Positions 1 through 7,088 of a DNA stretch of 26,058 bases are shown piece by piece (position 1 is the first letter of the stretch; every line of letters begins with the position of its first letter). The position numbers and the translations under genes were made by a program. Source of the stretch: CAWEEP01 sp963808125 (GTDB lineage Bacteria; Chloroflexota; Dormibacteria; Aeolococcales; Aeolococcaceae). A model generated the notes under the pieces. The model had not been told where the DNA came from. It did no database searches and worked only from the letters and a program-made list of their open reading frames with translations. Location: positions 1-26,058 of the forward strand of contig CAWEEP010000058.1 of assembly GCA_963808125.1 (NCBI GenBank), given 5' to 3'.

Positions 1-300
1 CGGATGGCCGTCGAGGCGGGGATGATGCCGCCCTTCGGGGACACCGACCCGGAGACCCTGGAGTTCATCACCCCTGACGAGTGGGTGACGACGGTGGTCG
101 ACTGCCGCGAGCAGGTGACCCGCAAGCGGGAGGCGCTGACGGCCCACCGCAGCCAGCTTACCGAGGACTTCGCCCTGCTCAGCGTCCCCGAGGAGGTCGT
201 CCGCGAGCACTTCCCCAGCGAGTTCTTCCAGCTCGTGTACTCCCGGGTGCCGACCAGCCTGCCGGAGAGCGACGTGTTCGCCGGCCTCGACAAGACGTAA
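1..300 (+). CDS. PIG-L / LmbE-family deacetylase, C-terminal fragment
   Basis: This is the last ~99 codons of a gene that begins before the window; the frame is open from base 1 and ends in TAA. The visible part is the C-terminal helical region, with DEWVTTVVDC and a stretch about recoding of 'REALTAHRSQL', followed by a serine/proline-rich end. It resembles the tail of the PIG-L zinc deacetylases (LmbE, MshB and Mca type), which remove N-acetyl groups from GlcNAc-type substrates or cleave mycothiol conjugates. The zinc-binding residues sit in the N-terminal half and are not visible, so the substrate cannot be judged. The ATG at base 4 is probably an internal methionine. The gene converges on the adenosine kinase, with about ten bases between the two stops. 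Family call is moderate; exact function is unknown. Confidence 0.6.
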   Translation, partial: RMAVEAGMMPPFGDTDPETLEFITPDEWVTTVVDCREQVTRKREALTAHRSQLTEDFALLSVPEEVVREHFPSEFFQLVYSRVPTSLPESDVFAGLDKT

Positions 301-309
301 GGGGGCGGC

Positions 310-1254
310 TCAGGAGGGGGGGAGCGTCCCGCCGGCGAAGACCTGCCGGTAGCGGGCCGAGAACTCGGCGGCGGTGAACCCGTGCGCCTGGGTTCCCTGC
401 TGCTCGACCGCGTAGGTCGCCGCCAGCGAGCCCATGCACCCGGCCGCCTCCAGGTCGAGACCGCGACGCAGGCCGACGAGGAGCCCCGCCATGTAGGCGT
501 CCCCGGCGCCGGTCGGGTCGACCACCTTCCGCGGTCGCACGCCGGGGATGTCGATGACCCGGTCGCCGCTGCGGAGCTGGCTGCCCGCCGCCCCCTTGGT
601 GATGGCGACGATGCGCCGCTGGGCCAGCCCGGCCGCGTCCTGGCCGGTCCGCGCCCTGACCATCTCCAGCTCGTAGTCGTTGCCGACCACGAGCCAGGCG
701 GCCTCCAGCCCGGCGATCAGGGTCTCGTCGCTGATCGACGGGATCTGCTGCGCCGGGGCGAAGACCAGTCGCGCCCCCATCTCGCGGGCCTGGGACACGT
801 GAACAGCCATCCCGTCCGGAGCGTCCGGAGCGACGACGACGTACTCGACGTTGTCGATGACGCGGAGGTCGACGTCCGCGCCGCGGGCCATCGCCCCGGG
901 GTAGAAGGCGGTGATCTGGTTGTCATCCAGATCCGTGGTGATGAAGCAGGAGGCGGTGGGCACGTCGTCGCAGCCGAGAGTCGCCGAGGTGTCCACTCCG
1001 CGGCGGCTCAGCGAGGCACCGTACTGGGTGAAGTCGTTGCCGACGGCGGCGCAGAGCAGGGGCCGCTCGCCGAGCAGAGCCAGGGTGTAGGCGATATTGG
1101 CGGCTGTGCCGCCCCGACGCTTCTCCAGTTGGTTGACCAGGAAGGAGACGTTGATGAGGTGGGTCTTGTCGGGGAGGATGTGGTCGCCGAAGCGGCCCGG
1201 GAAGACCATGATGGTGTCGAAGGCGACCGAACCGGTCACCGCGATGCGGCCCAT
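310..1254 (-). CDS. adoK: Adenosine kinase, PfkB/ribokinase family
   Basis: The 314-residue protein belongs to the PfkB sugar kinase fold and should phosphorylate adenosine to AMP in the cytoplasm. The N-terminus (IAVTGSVAFDTIMVFPGRF) and the FYPGAM segment closely match my memory of the mycobacterial adenosine kinase rather than ribokinase. GGTAANIA at residues 48-55 is the first PfkB signature. DPTGAGDAY at 246-254 is the second, holding the anion hole and the catalytic Asp at about 252. Length is normal for the family. The ATG at 1254 is chosen because TATCCT lies seven bases upstream (minus strand) and there is no Shine-Dalgarno, as expected of a leaderless mRNA. It is divergent from the phosphorylase-like gene and would consume adenosine made by the SAH hydrolase in this window. 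Another PfkB nucleoside or sugar kinase is the alternative. Confidence 0.85.
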   Translation of the reverse strand: MGRIAVTGSVAFDTIMVFPGRFGDHILPDKTHLINVSFLVNQLEKRRGGTAANIAYTLALLGERPLLCAAVGNDFTQYGASLSRRGVDTSATLGCDDVPTASCFITTDLDDNQITAFYPGAMARGADVDLRVIDNVEYVVVAPDAPDGMAVHVSQAREMGARLVFAPAQQIPSISDETLIAGLEAAWLVVGNDYELEMVRARTGQDAAGLAQRRIVAITKGAAGSQLRSGDRVIDIPGVRPRKVVDPTGAGDAYMAGLLVGLRRGLDLEAAGCMGSLAATYAVEQQGTQAHGFTAAEFSARYRQVFAGGTLPPS

Positions 1255-1261
1255 GGCCCCA

Positions 1262-1267
1262 AGGATA
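1262..1267 (-). promoter_or_regulatory. -10 element of adoK (leaderless)
   Basis: Read on the minus strand this is TATCCT, ending seven bases before the adoK ATG. That spacing places transcription initiation at or next to the start codon. It shares a 68-base intergenic region with the opposite-facing element at 1310-1315. Confidence 0.55.
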
Positions 1268-1309
1268 GGGGCTGCCGCCGTCGCCCGGGCCGGCGGCCGA
1301 TTCGTGGGT

Positions 1310-1315
1310 CAGAAT
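1310..1315 (+). promoter_or_regulatory. -10-like element of the phosphorylase-like gene
   Basis: CAGAAT lies exactly seven bases before the GTG at 1323. It keeps the conserved A at position 2 and T at position 6 but has C for T at position 1. It supports the GTG as a leaderless start over the later ATG at 1395. Confidence 0.4.
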
Positions 1316-1322
1316 TGGCGCT

Positions 1323-3110
1323 GTGCCACTGCAACAACTGCCACGCCCGGCGCCGGGGCCCGCCCAGCCGTCCCTGACCAGCGCCGAGGCGACCATGGCG
1401 GAGGCCGTCGAGGTCTACCACCGCACCTACACCACCCTGCTGCGCTCCACCGGGGAGATGCGCCTGCGGGTGCTCGAAGCGTCCCACCGGGCCATGGGGT
1501 CCAGCCTGCACAGCCTGGCCGGCTCCCCCGCGATCGATCTCGGGGCCTTCCTCTACGCGGTGCGACGCCTCCCCCTCGCCATCTCCCAGGCCAGGCTTGT
1601 GGTGATGGCCCAGTCGGCCGAGGTGTTCTCCCGCGGCGGATTCGACCTGGACGACTGGGCCGACGCGGCCGCCCCAGGGCGGCGCCGCCGCTGGTACGAC
1701 GACGGCCACGGCACGCTGGCGGTGCTCATCGCCTCGGCGTCCGACGTCGACGATCTCATCCCCACCCTGGTCGCATTCCAGATCGAGTGGAACAAGATGG
1801 GCGTCTCTCTCCGCGCCGCATCCACCGGCACGGGCATCCCCGCCGGCACCGCCGAGCTGGTCCGGGCCTGCGGCGGGAGCGAGGACGACTGGGCGCAGCT
1901 CGAGGAGTTCTGGGGGGCCGACTTCCCGGAGAGATTGAAGGAGATCGCGGCCCATCCGAAGTCTCTGCGCGTGCGGCTCCTCGGCGGCACCCAGGTGGGC
2001 TACGCAAGGGTGACCCGGCGCTGGTGGCAGCAGGTGACGGGGACAATCCGCAGCGAAGCTCTGCTCGACCGCCCGATGTATTTCGTCAGTAGCAACTCTC
2101 ACAGCCTGGCCAACCTCCTCACCGGCATCGCCCGCCGCAACCAGCCGTCACTGGTGGAGATGGTCGAGGAGCGAGGTCCGGAGGACCTGCGACATGAACT
2201 CGCCCGGTTCCGCGACGGGCAGGCGGAGGGGGAGTGGAACAACTTCCTCTACTACGCCGCACGCCTCCACACCGGCAGCGTCGCCACCGACGACCGCGGC
2301 CGCCTGCGTCGCGAGGAGAGGGCCTGCGGCGTCTATGGAGTGGCCAGCCGCACCGCGCTCGACGTCGCCGCCCAGGTGATCCCCCTCGACCGGCTGGAGC
2401 CGGCCAACTTCGATCCCCGGTTGGGGCCCGTCGATGCCGCGGCCCTGCGCCGCAGCCCGGCGGTCATCGTCAACGTGGACTATCCGCTCGGCCTTGCCGC
2501 GTACAACATCCTGCGCGAGGTCGGCGAGACGTCACCGGAGCTGCGCGGCGTCTACATCCTGGGCAAGGCGGCGACGCTCAACGCCGACGTCGGCGACGTG
2601 ATGATCAGCAGCGTCGTCCACGATGAGCACAGCGGCTGCACCTACTGGCTGGACAACGCCTTCACCGTCGCCGACATCTCGCCGTATCTGCGCTTCGGCA
2701 GCGGCCTCGACAACCAGCGCGCCGTGTCGGTGCTGGGAACGTTCCTGCAGAACCGCGGCTATCTCGACTTCTACTATCGCGAGGCGTTCACCGTGGTGGA
2801 GATGGAGGCGGGGCCGTACTGCAACGCCATCTACGAGCTCAGTGAACCAGGGCGCCACCCGACCGGTGAGCCGGTCAACTTCTCCAAGCTGCCCCTCGAC
2901 TTCGGGGTCATCCACTACGCCTCGGACACGCCGTTCACCCAGGCGCGCACCCTCGGCGCCCGCGGGCTCTCGTACTTCGGCATGGACTCGACGTACGCGG
3001 CCTCGGTCGCGATCCTCCGGCGCATCCTGGCGCGAGAGGGGGCCATAGGCGAGCCCGCCGTCCCCGGCTCGCACGCCGCTGGCCACGGCGCCGCCGGCGG
3101 CGCGGAGTAG
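1323..3110 (+). CDS. Uncharacterised protein with nucleoside-phosphorylase-like C-terminal half
   Basis: This is a 595-residue soluble protein with no signal peptide or membrane segment. Residues ~25-360 are mostly helical and I do not recognise them. Residues ~380-575 carry features of the nucleoside phosphorylase (PNP/UDP) fold: NVDYPLG near 384, LGKAATLNADVGDVMIS, VHDEHSG, VEMEAGPY near 493 (placed like the ribose-binding Met-Glu motif) and YASD near 533 (placed like the catalytic Ser-Asp). It may belong to an existing DUF family; I am not sure which. The GTG at 1323 is preferred for its -10 element; ATG 1395 is the alternative. It overlaps the ABC-F gene by one base (TAGTG) and is divergent from adenosine kinase, which suits a role in nucleosides. 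The reaction is not established. Confidence 0.65.
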   Translation: MPLQQLPRPAPGPAQPSLTSAEATMAEAVEVYHRTYTTLLRSTGEMRLRVLEASHRAMGSSLHSLAGSPAIDLGAFLYAVRRLPLAISQARLVVMAQSAEVFSRGGFDLDDWADAAAPGRRRRWYDDGHGTLAVLIASASDVDDLIPTLVAFQIEWNKMGVSLRAASTGTGIPAGTAELVRACGGSEDDWAQLEEFWGADFPERLKEIAAHPKSLRVRLLGGTQVGYARVTRRWWQQVTGTIRSEALLDRPMYFVSSNSHSLANLLTGIARRNQPSLVEMVEERGPEDLRHELARFRDGQAEGEWNNFLYYAARLHTGSVATDDRGRLRREERACGVYGVASRTALDVAAQVIPLDRLEPANFDPRLGPVDAAALRRSPAVIVNVDYPLGLAAYNILREVGETSPELRGVYILGKAATLNADVGDVMISSVVHDEHSGCTYWLDNAFTVADISPYLRFGSGLDNQRAVSVLGTFLQNRGYLDFYYREAFTVVEMEAGPYCNAIYELSEPGRHPTGEPVNFSKLPLDFGVIHYASDTPFTQARTLGARGLSYFGMDSTYAASVAILRRILAREGAIGEPAVPGSHAAGHGAAGGAE

Positions 3111-5044
3111 TGCCCCTTCTCAGCGCCGCCGGGATCGCGGTCGCGTACGGGGCGGAGACCATCTTCGACGGCGTGGAGTTCCGGCTCGAGCGACGCCAGC
3201 GCCTCGCCGTGGTGGGTGCCAACGGCGCCGGCAAGTCGTCGCTGCTCCGCGTGCTCGCCGGCGAGCTGGAGCCGAGCCAGGGTGAGATCGACCGGGCACG
3301 CGGGCTGCGCACCGCTCACCTGCCGCAGGACACGCCAGTGCCCACGGCCCCGACCGTGATCGAGGAGGTCATGGCCTCGCGCACCGACCTGGCGGCGATG
3401 CGCCACAAACTGTCCATCCTGGAGGAGGCGATGAGCCATGCGACCCCCGAGATGGACGCCGTCCTCAGCCGCTACGGGGACCTCCAGAACAGCTACGAGC
3501 ACTCCGGCGGCTACGACCTGGAGGAGCGGGCGCGTGAGGCTCTCGGCGGGCTGGGCATCGACCGGTCCCTTCAGCGCCGCCACCCCAGCGAGATGTCGGG
3601 GGGCCAGCAGCGGCGGGTGGAACTGGCCAAGCTGCTGCTGGCCGAGGCCGACCTGCTCCTCATCGACGAACCGACCAACCATCTCGACCTCGAGGGCATC
3701 GAGTGGCTGGAGGAGTTCATGTCGGGGGTGGGCACCGCGTTCGTCCTGGTCTCCCACGACCGGCGCTTCCTCGATCGCGTCTGCACCGCGGTCCTTGAGC
3801 TGAGCCACGGGCGAGGCGAGGAGTACCCCGGCAACTACACCCAGTACCTGCGCCTGCGCGAGGAGCGCCACCTCCGGCGGCGCAAGGAATACGACGAACA
3901 ACAGGCTCACATCCGGCACCAGGAGGAGTTCATCCGCCGCTACCGCGCCGGCCAGCGGGCCCGGGAGGCAAGGGGCCGGCAGACCAAGCTCGACCGCCTC
4001 CCCCGGGTTCCGACGCCGGTCGAGGACCGCCGGCCGCGGTTGCACTTCGCGACTGCTTCCCCGTCCCAGGTCGCCCTCAAGGCGACCGACCTCGTCGTCG
4101 GTCGCGACCGCCCCCTGCTGCGCCTGCCGGCCATGACGCTGACACCGGGGGAACGTATCGCGGTGGTGGGGGCCAACGGCAGCGGCAAGTCCACCCTCCT
4201 CCACACTCTCGCCGGGGAACTCCCTCCCCTCGAGGGGACGGTGCGCCTCGGCCCCCGGACGGTTCGGCGTCTCTACCGCCAGGACCTGGGCCGGGGCCTG
4301 GTGACCGACACCCAGAGCTTCGCGAGCGACGAGGAACGCACCGTCCTGGCCGACCTGCTCGCCGACCACCCCATTGGAGCCGAGCGCGGCCGGACCATGC
4401 TCGGAGCGCTGCTCTTCTCCGGCGACGACGTGGTGAAACTGGTGGGCGGCCTGAGCGGCGGCGAGCGCGCCCGTCTCCTCATGGGCAAGCTGGCGCTCGA
4501 ACCCACCAACCTCCTGCTCCTCGACGAGCCGACCAACCATCTCGACCTCCCGGCCCAGGAGGTGCTGGAGAAGGCGCTGCGCGGCTATCCCGGGGCCATC
4601 GTCCTGGTCAGCCACGACCGCGCCCTCATCGACGCCCTCGCCACCGAGACGTGGGCCATCGAGGAGGGCGGAGCGGTCCGCCGGGTGATGGGCGGCTACA
4701 CGAAGCTGCTCGCCGTCCGGCAGGCCGATCGGCGGACGGCGGCGGGAGGACCGGCGCCGCCGACAGCGAGCCCGCCGACGCCCACCCCCGGCCGGGCCGT
4801 CCGCCAGGAGCGCACCGGCGCCGGCTCCGCGGTGCGGACCCGGGTGCGGTCTGCCGCGGTCCGCCGTCTCGAGGCCGAGATCGCCGCCACCGAGAGGGCG
4901 CTGGCGGAGACCCGGGCGCGCCTGCTGGATCAGGAGACCTTCAAGGACCCCGTTTCGGGAGCGGAGGTCGGCCGCGAGTACGACCGTCTGAGCGGTGCCC
5001 TGGCCGAGCTCTACGAGCGCTGGAGCGAGGCGGCCGAGGGGTAG
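3110..5044 (+). CDS. ABC-F family ATPase (duplicated ABC domains, soluble)
   Basis: The 644-residue protein has two ABC cassettes and no membrane segments, the layout of ABC-F proteins that act on ribosomes (EttA, Uup, antibiotic-protection factors). Cassette 1 has Walker A GANGAGKS at 36-43, signature MSGGQ near 163 and DEPTNHLDL. Cassette 2 has GANGSGKS near 353, LSGGE near 448 and the same DEPTNHLDL. Each cassette ends with VSHDR. A charged linker with many Arg/Glu residues joins them. A C-terminal Ala/Glu/Arg-rich coiled coil (~580-644) follows a Pro-rich stretch, which recalls Uup or similar. The GTG start shares its G with the upstream stop codon, so translation is probably coupled. Both ATP sites look intact. 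The subfamily, and whether it confers resistance, cannot be told. Confidence 0.9.
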   Translation: MPLLSAAGIAVAYGAETIFDGVEFRLERRQRLAVVGANGAGKSSLLRVLAGELEPSQGEIDRARGLRTAHLPQDTPVPTAPTVIEEVMASRTDLAAMRHKLSILEEAMSHATPEMDAVLSRYGDLQNSYEHSGGYDLEERAREALGGLGIDRSLQRRHPSEMSGGQQRRVELAKLLLAEADLLLIDEPTNHLDLEGIEWLEEFMSGVGTAFVLVSHDRRFLDRVCTAVLELSHGRGEEYPGNYTQYLRLREERHLRRRKEYDEQQAHIRHQEEFIRRYRAGQRAREARGRQTKLDRLPRVPTPVEDRRPRLHFATASPSQVALKATDLVVGRDRPLLRLPAMTLTPGERIAVVGANGSGKSTLLHTLAGELPPLEGTVRLGPRTVRRLYRQDLGRGLVTDTQSFASDEERTVLADLLADHPIGAERGRTMLGALLFSGDDVVKLVGGLSGGERARLLMGKLALEPTNLLLLDEPTNHLDLPAQEVLEKALRGYPGAIVLVSHDRALIDALATETWAIEEGGAVRRVMGGYTKLLAVRQADRRTAAGGPAPPTASPPTPTPGRAVRQERTGAGSAVRTRVRSAAVRRLEAEIAATERALAETRARLLDQETFKDPVSGAEVGREYDRLSGALAELYERWSEAAEG

Positions 5045-5054
5045 ATGGGCCGAG

Positions 5055-5092
5055 AGGCGGGCGGGCACCGTGGGGAACGGGCCCGCCCGCCT
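5055..5092. terminator. Bidirectional hairpin terminator between convergent genes
   Basis: A perfect 12-base inverted repeat (AGGCGGGCGGGC at 5055-5066 and its complement at 5081-5092) surrounds a 14-base loop. It lies between the ABC-F stop and the stop of the convergent minus-strand secreted-protein gene. There is no T-tract, so it would act as an atypical terminator or as a boundary for both transcripts. Confidence 0.6.
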
Positions 5093-5122
5093 GGATCGGC
5101 GGAGTCAGCGACTAGAGAGAGG

Positions 5123-5921
5123 TCAGGAGCTGAGGTCCTTGCGGATGGTGGCCAGGTCCTGCCGGCAGTCCTGAAGATCCTGGCGAGCCGTGGTCACGGA
5201 GTCGTGGGCTGCCTCGAGGGTCGACTTGTTGCCGGGGTAGCCGGAGGGCTGCAGGTTGATGACCTCGCCGGACACGCCCGACGACGCCTCGTGGGCGGCG
5301 GAGAGCTTGGCGACGCAGTCGTCGAAGGCAGCCTGGGCGGCCGCCTTGTTGGCGGAGCTGCTGGCGTTGATGGCGGCCTGCACCTCGGGCATCGCCGATC
5401 CGAGCAGGGACTCGACGCTGTCCTCGCCGTCGCCGGCGATGACGAGATGAACCTTGGGCGCCTCCAGGGCGAAGACGTAGTAGTCGGTGACGATGTCCTG
5501 CACGTCGTCGCGTGCCGCGGCGATCGTGGTGTCGGACTGGATGGTGGCGTTGAGGGCGTTGAGGCCGGACTTCATCGGCCTGGATCTGGCCTAGAAGGGT
5601 CGACTTGTCACCGGCGGTGACACCGAGGCTGCTGCTGACGTCGGCCGCGAGCTGAGGCAGGGCGGCCTCGCGCGTGGCGACGGCCGCGGCGCCGCGCTGC
5701 TTGATCTGCGCCAGGGTGGCTCCCGGCGTGGCCGTCGGGCTGGCGGTGGACGTCGGGCCGCTGGTGGCCGACGGGCTGCTGCTGGCAGACGGGCTGATAC
5801 TCGCGGCCGCCAATGCCGCGGCGGGGGCGGCGGTCGCGGCCGGGACGGCGATGGCGAATCCCAGCGCTGCGGCCAGGCTGAGGATGCCGGCTCCGGTCAG
5901 GATCAGGGGATGGCTTCTCAT
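5123..5921 (-). CDS. Secreted hypothetical protein, frameshifted
   Basis: A signal peptide (MRSHPLILTG then an Ala-rich hydrophobic core to about residue 35) leads into a Ser/Thr/Pro linker (~40-70). After that comes a helical, Ala/Asp-rich domain with LAQIKQRGAAAVATRE and, after the break, DDVQDIVTDYYVFAL and KVHLVIAGDGED. Two cysteines occur near the end (FDDC, LQDC). The frame is lost at about 5572-5578, where one missing base separates the GQIQAD end from the MKSGLNALN continuation; restored, the protein is about 265 residues. The start overlaps the stop of the lipoprotein gene as ATGA, so the two are translationally coupled. I recall similar unnamed proteins in actinobacteria-like genomes but know no function. 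It is likely extracellular or cell-wall associated. Confidence 0.65.
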
Positions 5922-6238
5922 TGGGCGGGGTCTCCTTCACTGGTGGCCAGGCCCTGACCAGCCTGGTTGATCTCGTTGTCGATCTGGTTGATCTGGGTGT
6001 CGATCTGGTTGAGCTGCGCGCCGCTCAGACCCGAGGCGTCTGGGGTGGTGGAGAGGGGGTTGTCGGAGGGGGAGGCGGGGGCGTAGGGGGAGGTCGCGGA
6101 GGTCGGGCTCGGGGCGACCGCCGTCGCGACGCTTCCCGGCCGCGACGCGCCGGCCGCCGCGAGATGGCCGCATCCGGTGAGCAGGACGAGCGCCGGCGCG
6201 ACGAGGACGGCAGCGCGGAGTCCGGTGGCCGGTGTCAT
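5918..6238 (-). CDS. Small lipoprotein with C-terminal coiled coil
   Basis: The 106-residue precursor has a hydrophobic signal ending in the lipobox LLTGC, so Cys23 should be lipidated and the protein anchored outside the membrane. A Ser/Pro/Thr-rich spacer follows. Residues ~72-95 contain the repeated unit QID-Q-IN (QLNQIDTQINQIDNEINQAG), a regular pattern typical of a short coiled coil and visible as a direct repeat in the DNA near 5967-6013. The ATG at 6238 has a clear Shine-Dalgarno (AGGAGG, nine bases upstream). It is the first gene of a two-gene unit with the secreted protein, joined by an ATGA overlap. A possible regulator site lies upstream at 6297-6361. Function is unknown; a periplasmic scaffold or partner-binding tether is a guess. 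Confidence 0.7.
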   Translation of the reverse strand: MTPATGLRAAVLVAPALVLLTGCGHLAAAGASRPGSVATAVAPSPTSATSPYAPASPSDNPLSTTPDASGLSGAQLNQIDTQINQIDNEINQAGQGLATSEGDPAQ

Positions 6239-6296
6239 CGACGGGGTCCTCCTGGGGACTGCGGAGTGATGACGGGTCCGATGCTGATGCGGCCAC

Positions 6297-6361
6297 CTGA
6301 GAGATGGCTGAGGCAGAGGCGTCTCGTCACCGTTCTGGCGGGTTTCTCAGCCGCCTCTCAG
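6297..6361. promoter_or_regulatory. Inverted repeat of CTCAG-N6-CTCAG units (putative response-regulator operator)
   Basis: Two 16-base arms (6297-6312 and 6346-6361) are complementary at 14 of 16 positions across a 33-base spacer. Each arm is itself a direct repeat of CTCAG with an 11-base period: CTCAGCCATCTCTCAG on the minus strand of arm 1 and CTCAGCCGCCTCTCAG on the plus strand of arm 2. Direct repeats one helical turn apart are the usual target of OmpR/PhoB-type response regulators. The site sits between the divergent lipoprotein and hpt genes, 59 bases from the lipoprotein start. A stem-loop in RNA is the alternative reading. Confidence 0.5.
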
Positions 6362-6386
6362 CGTGCCGTCCCGCCCCGCCACCTCC

Positions 6387-6392
6387 TACACT
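6387..6392 (+). promoter_or_regulatory. -10 element of hpt (leaderless)
   Basis: TACACT ends six bases before the GTG at 6399. Its position inside the longer reading frame argues that the start is 6399 and not the upstream GTG at 6363. Confidence 0.5.
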
Positions 6393-6398
6393 CCGGAC

Positions 6399-6995
6399 GT
6401 GGACACCGAGCTGGGGCTGGCGCCGGGGGCGGTGCTGATCGACAGCGAGACGATCCGGCGCCGGATCGCCGAGCTGGCGGCGACGATAGACCGGGCGTAC
6501 GCGCCGGGGGCACGGCCCGAGGAGCTGGCGCTGGGGATCGAGACCGCCGACCACACCGAGCATCAGCCGCTCGTCCTCATCATCGTCCTCAAGGGCTCGA
6601 TTCTCTTCGGCGCCGACCTCTCCCGGGAGCTGACCATCCCTGTGCAGTACGAGTTCGTCGCCTGCCGCTCCTACGGCGATGGAGTGACCAGCTCGGGAAC
6701 GGTCGAGCTGGTCAAGGACGTGTCGATGACACTGGCCGACCGCGACGTCCTCATGGTCGAGGACATCGTCGATACCGGTCTGACCACCGCATTCCTCTAT
6801 GAGCATCTCGCCTCGCACAAGCCGCGATCGCTGCGGTTGGTGACCCTCCTCGACAAGCACGGCCGGCGGCAGAAGCAGGTCCGCGTGGACTTCCGGGGCT
6901 TCGACATCCCCGACCAGTTCGTCGTCGGATACGGTCTGGACCTGGCCGAGCGGTACCGCAACCTGCACGACATCCACCTCGTCGAAGGCTCCTGA
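6399..6995 (+). CDS. hpt: Hypoxanthine phosphoribosyltransferase
   Basis: The enzyme transfers phosphoribosyl from PRPP to hypoxanthine (and usually guanine) in cytoplasmic purine salvage. The protein is 198 residues from the chosen start, close to the family's ~180. Key features are the flexible-loop/PPi region LIIVLKGSILFGADLSREL, the SYG segment (CRSYGDGVTSSG) and the PRPP-binding motif VLMVEDIVDTGLTT near 118-131 with its two acidic residues. LDKHGRR and the C-terminal VVGYGLDLAERYRNL are also diagnostic of HPRT. GTG 6399 is preferred because the TACACT -10 is six bases upstream; GTG 6363 would add 12 residues. It stands alone on the plus strand, divergent from the lipoprotein gene. Confidence 0.9.
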   Translation: MDTELGLAPGAVLIDSETIRRRIAELAATIDRAYAPGARPEELALGIETADHTEHQPLVLIIVLKGSILFGADLSRELTIPVQYEFVACRSYGDGVTSSGTVELVKDVSMTLADRDVLMVEDIVDTGLTTAFLYEHLASHKPRSLRLVTLLDKHGRRQKQVRVDFRGFDIPDQFVVGYGLDLAERYRNLHDIHLVEGS

Positions 6996-7001
6996 CGGCG
7001 A

Positions 7002-7023
7002 CGGCGGTCCGGCGACGCCGCCG
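7002..7023 (+). terminator. Possible hpt terminator hairpin
   Basis: CGGCGG at 7002-7007 pairs with CCGCCG at 7018-7023 just after the hpt stop. The stem is short, G/C-only and has no T-tract, so the call is weak in such GC-rich DNA. Confidence 0.3.
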
Positions 7024-7074
7024 CGGCACCCGTCGCAACTGTCAAACGACCGTTCCCACCCCCCGCCGGTGGGT

Positions 7075-7080
7075 TACCGT
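7075..7080 (+). promoter_or_regulatory. -10 element of the Pro/Ala-rich protein gene
   Basis: TACCGT ends eight bases before the ATG at 7089, and no Shine-Dalgarno is present. A six-base inverted repeat (CCCACC 7055-7060 and GGTGGG 7068-7073) abuts it on the upstream side and could be an operator. Confidence 0.45.
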
Positions 7081-7088
7081 GGGCGTTC

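Noticed and set aside
382..1377. A 331-codon plus-strand frame across the adenosine kinase region
   Set aside because: It is antisense to a protein with clear PfkB signatures, and the translation is Asp/Gly/Val-rich without motifs.
2915..5068. A 717-codon open frame on the minus strand opposite the ABC-F gene
   Set aside because: It mirrors the strongly coding plus strand, where both Walker A and signature motifs lie. GC-rich codon bias keeps antisense frames open; its translation is low-complexity Gly/Ala/Arg/Leu with no motif.
6280..6365. A glycine- or TPP-type riboswitch suggested by CTGAGA and CTCTCAG strings
   Set aside because: The conserved core sequences of those riboswitches are absent, and the strings are fully explained by the repeated CTCAG arms. 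The downstream genes are not glycine or thiamine genes.
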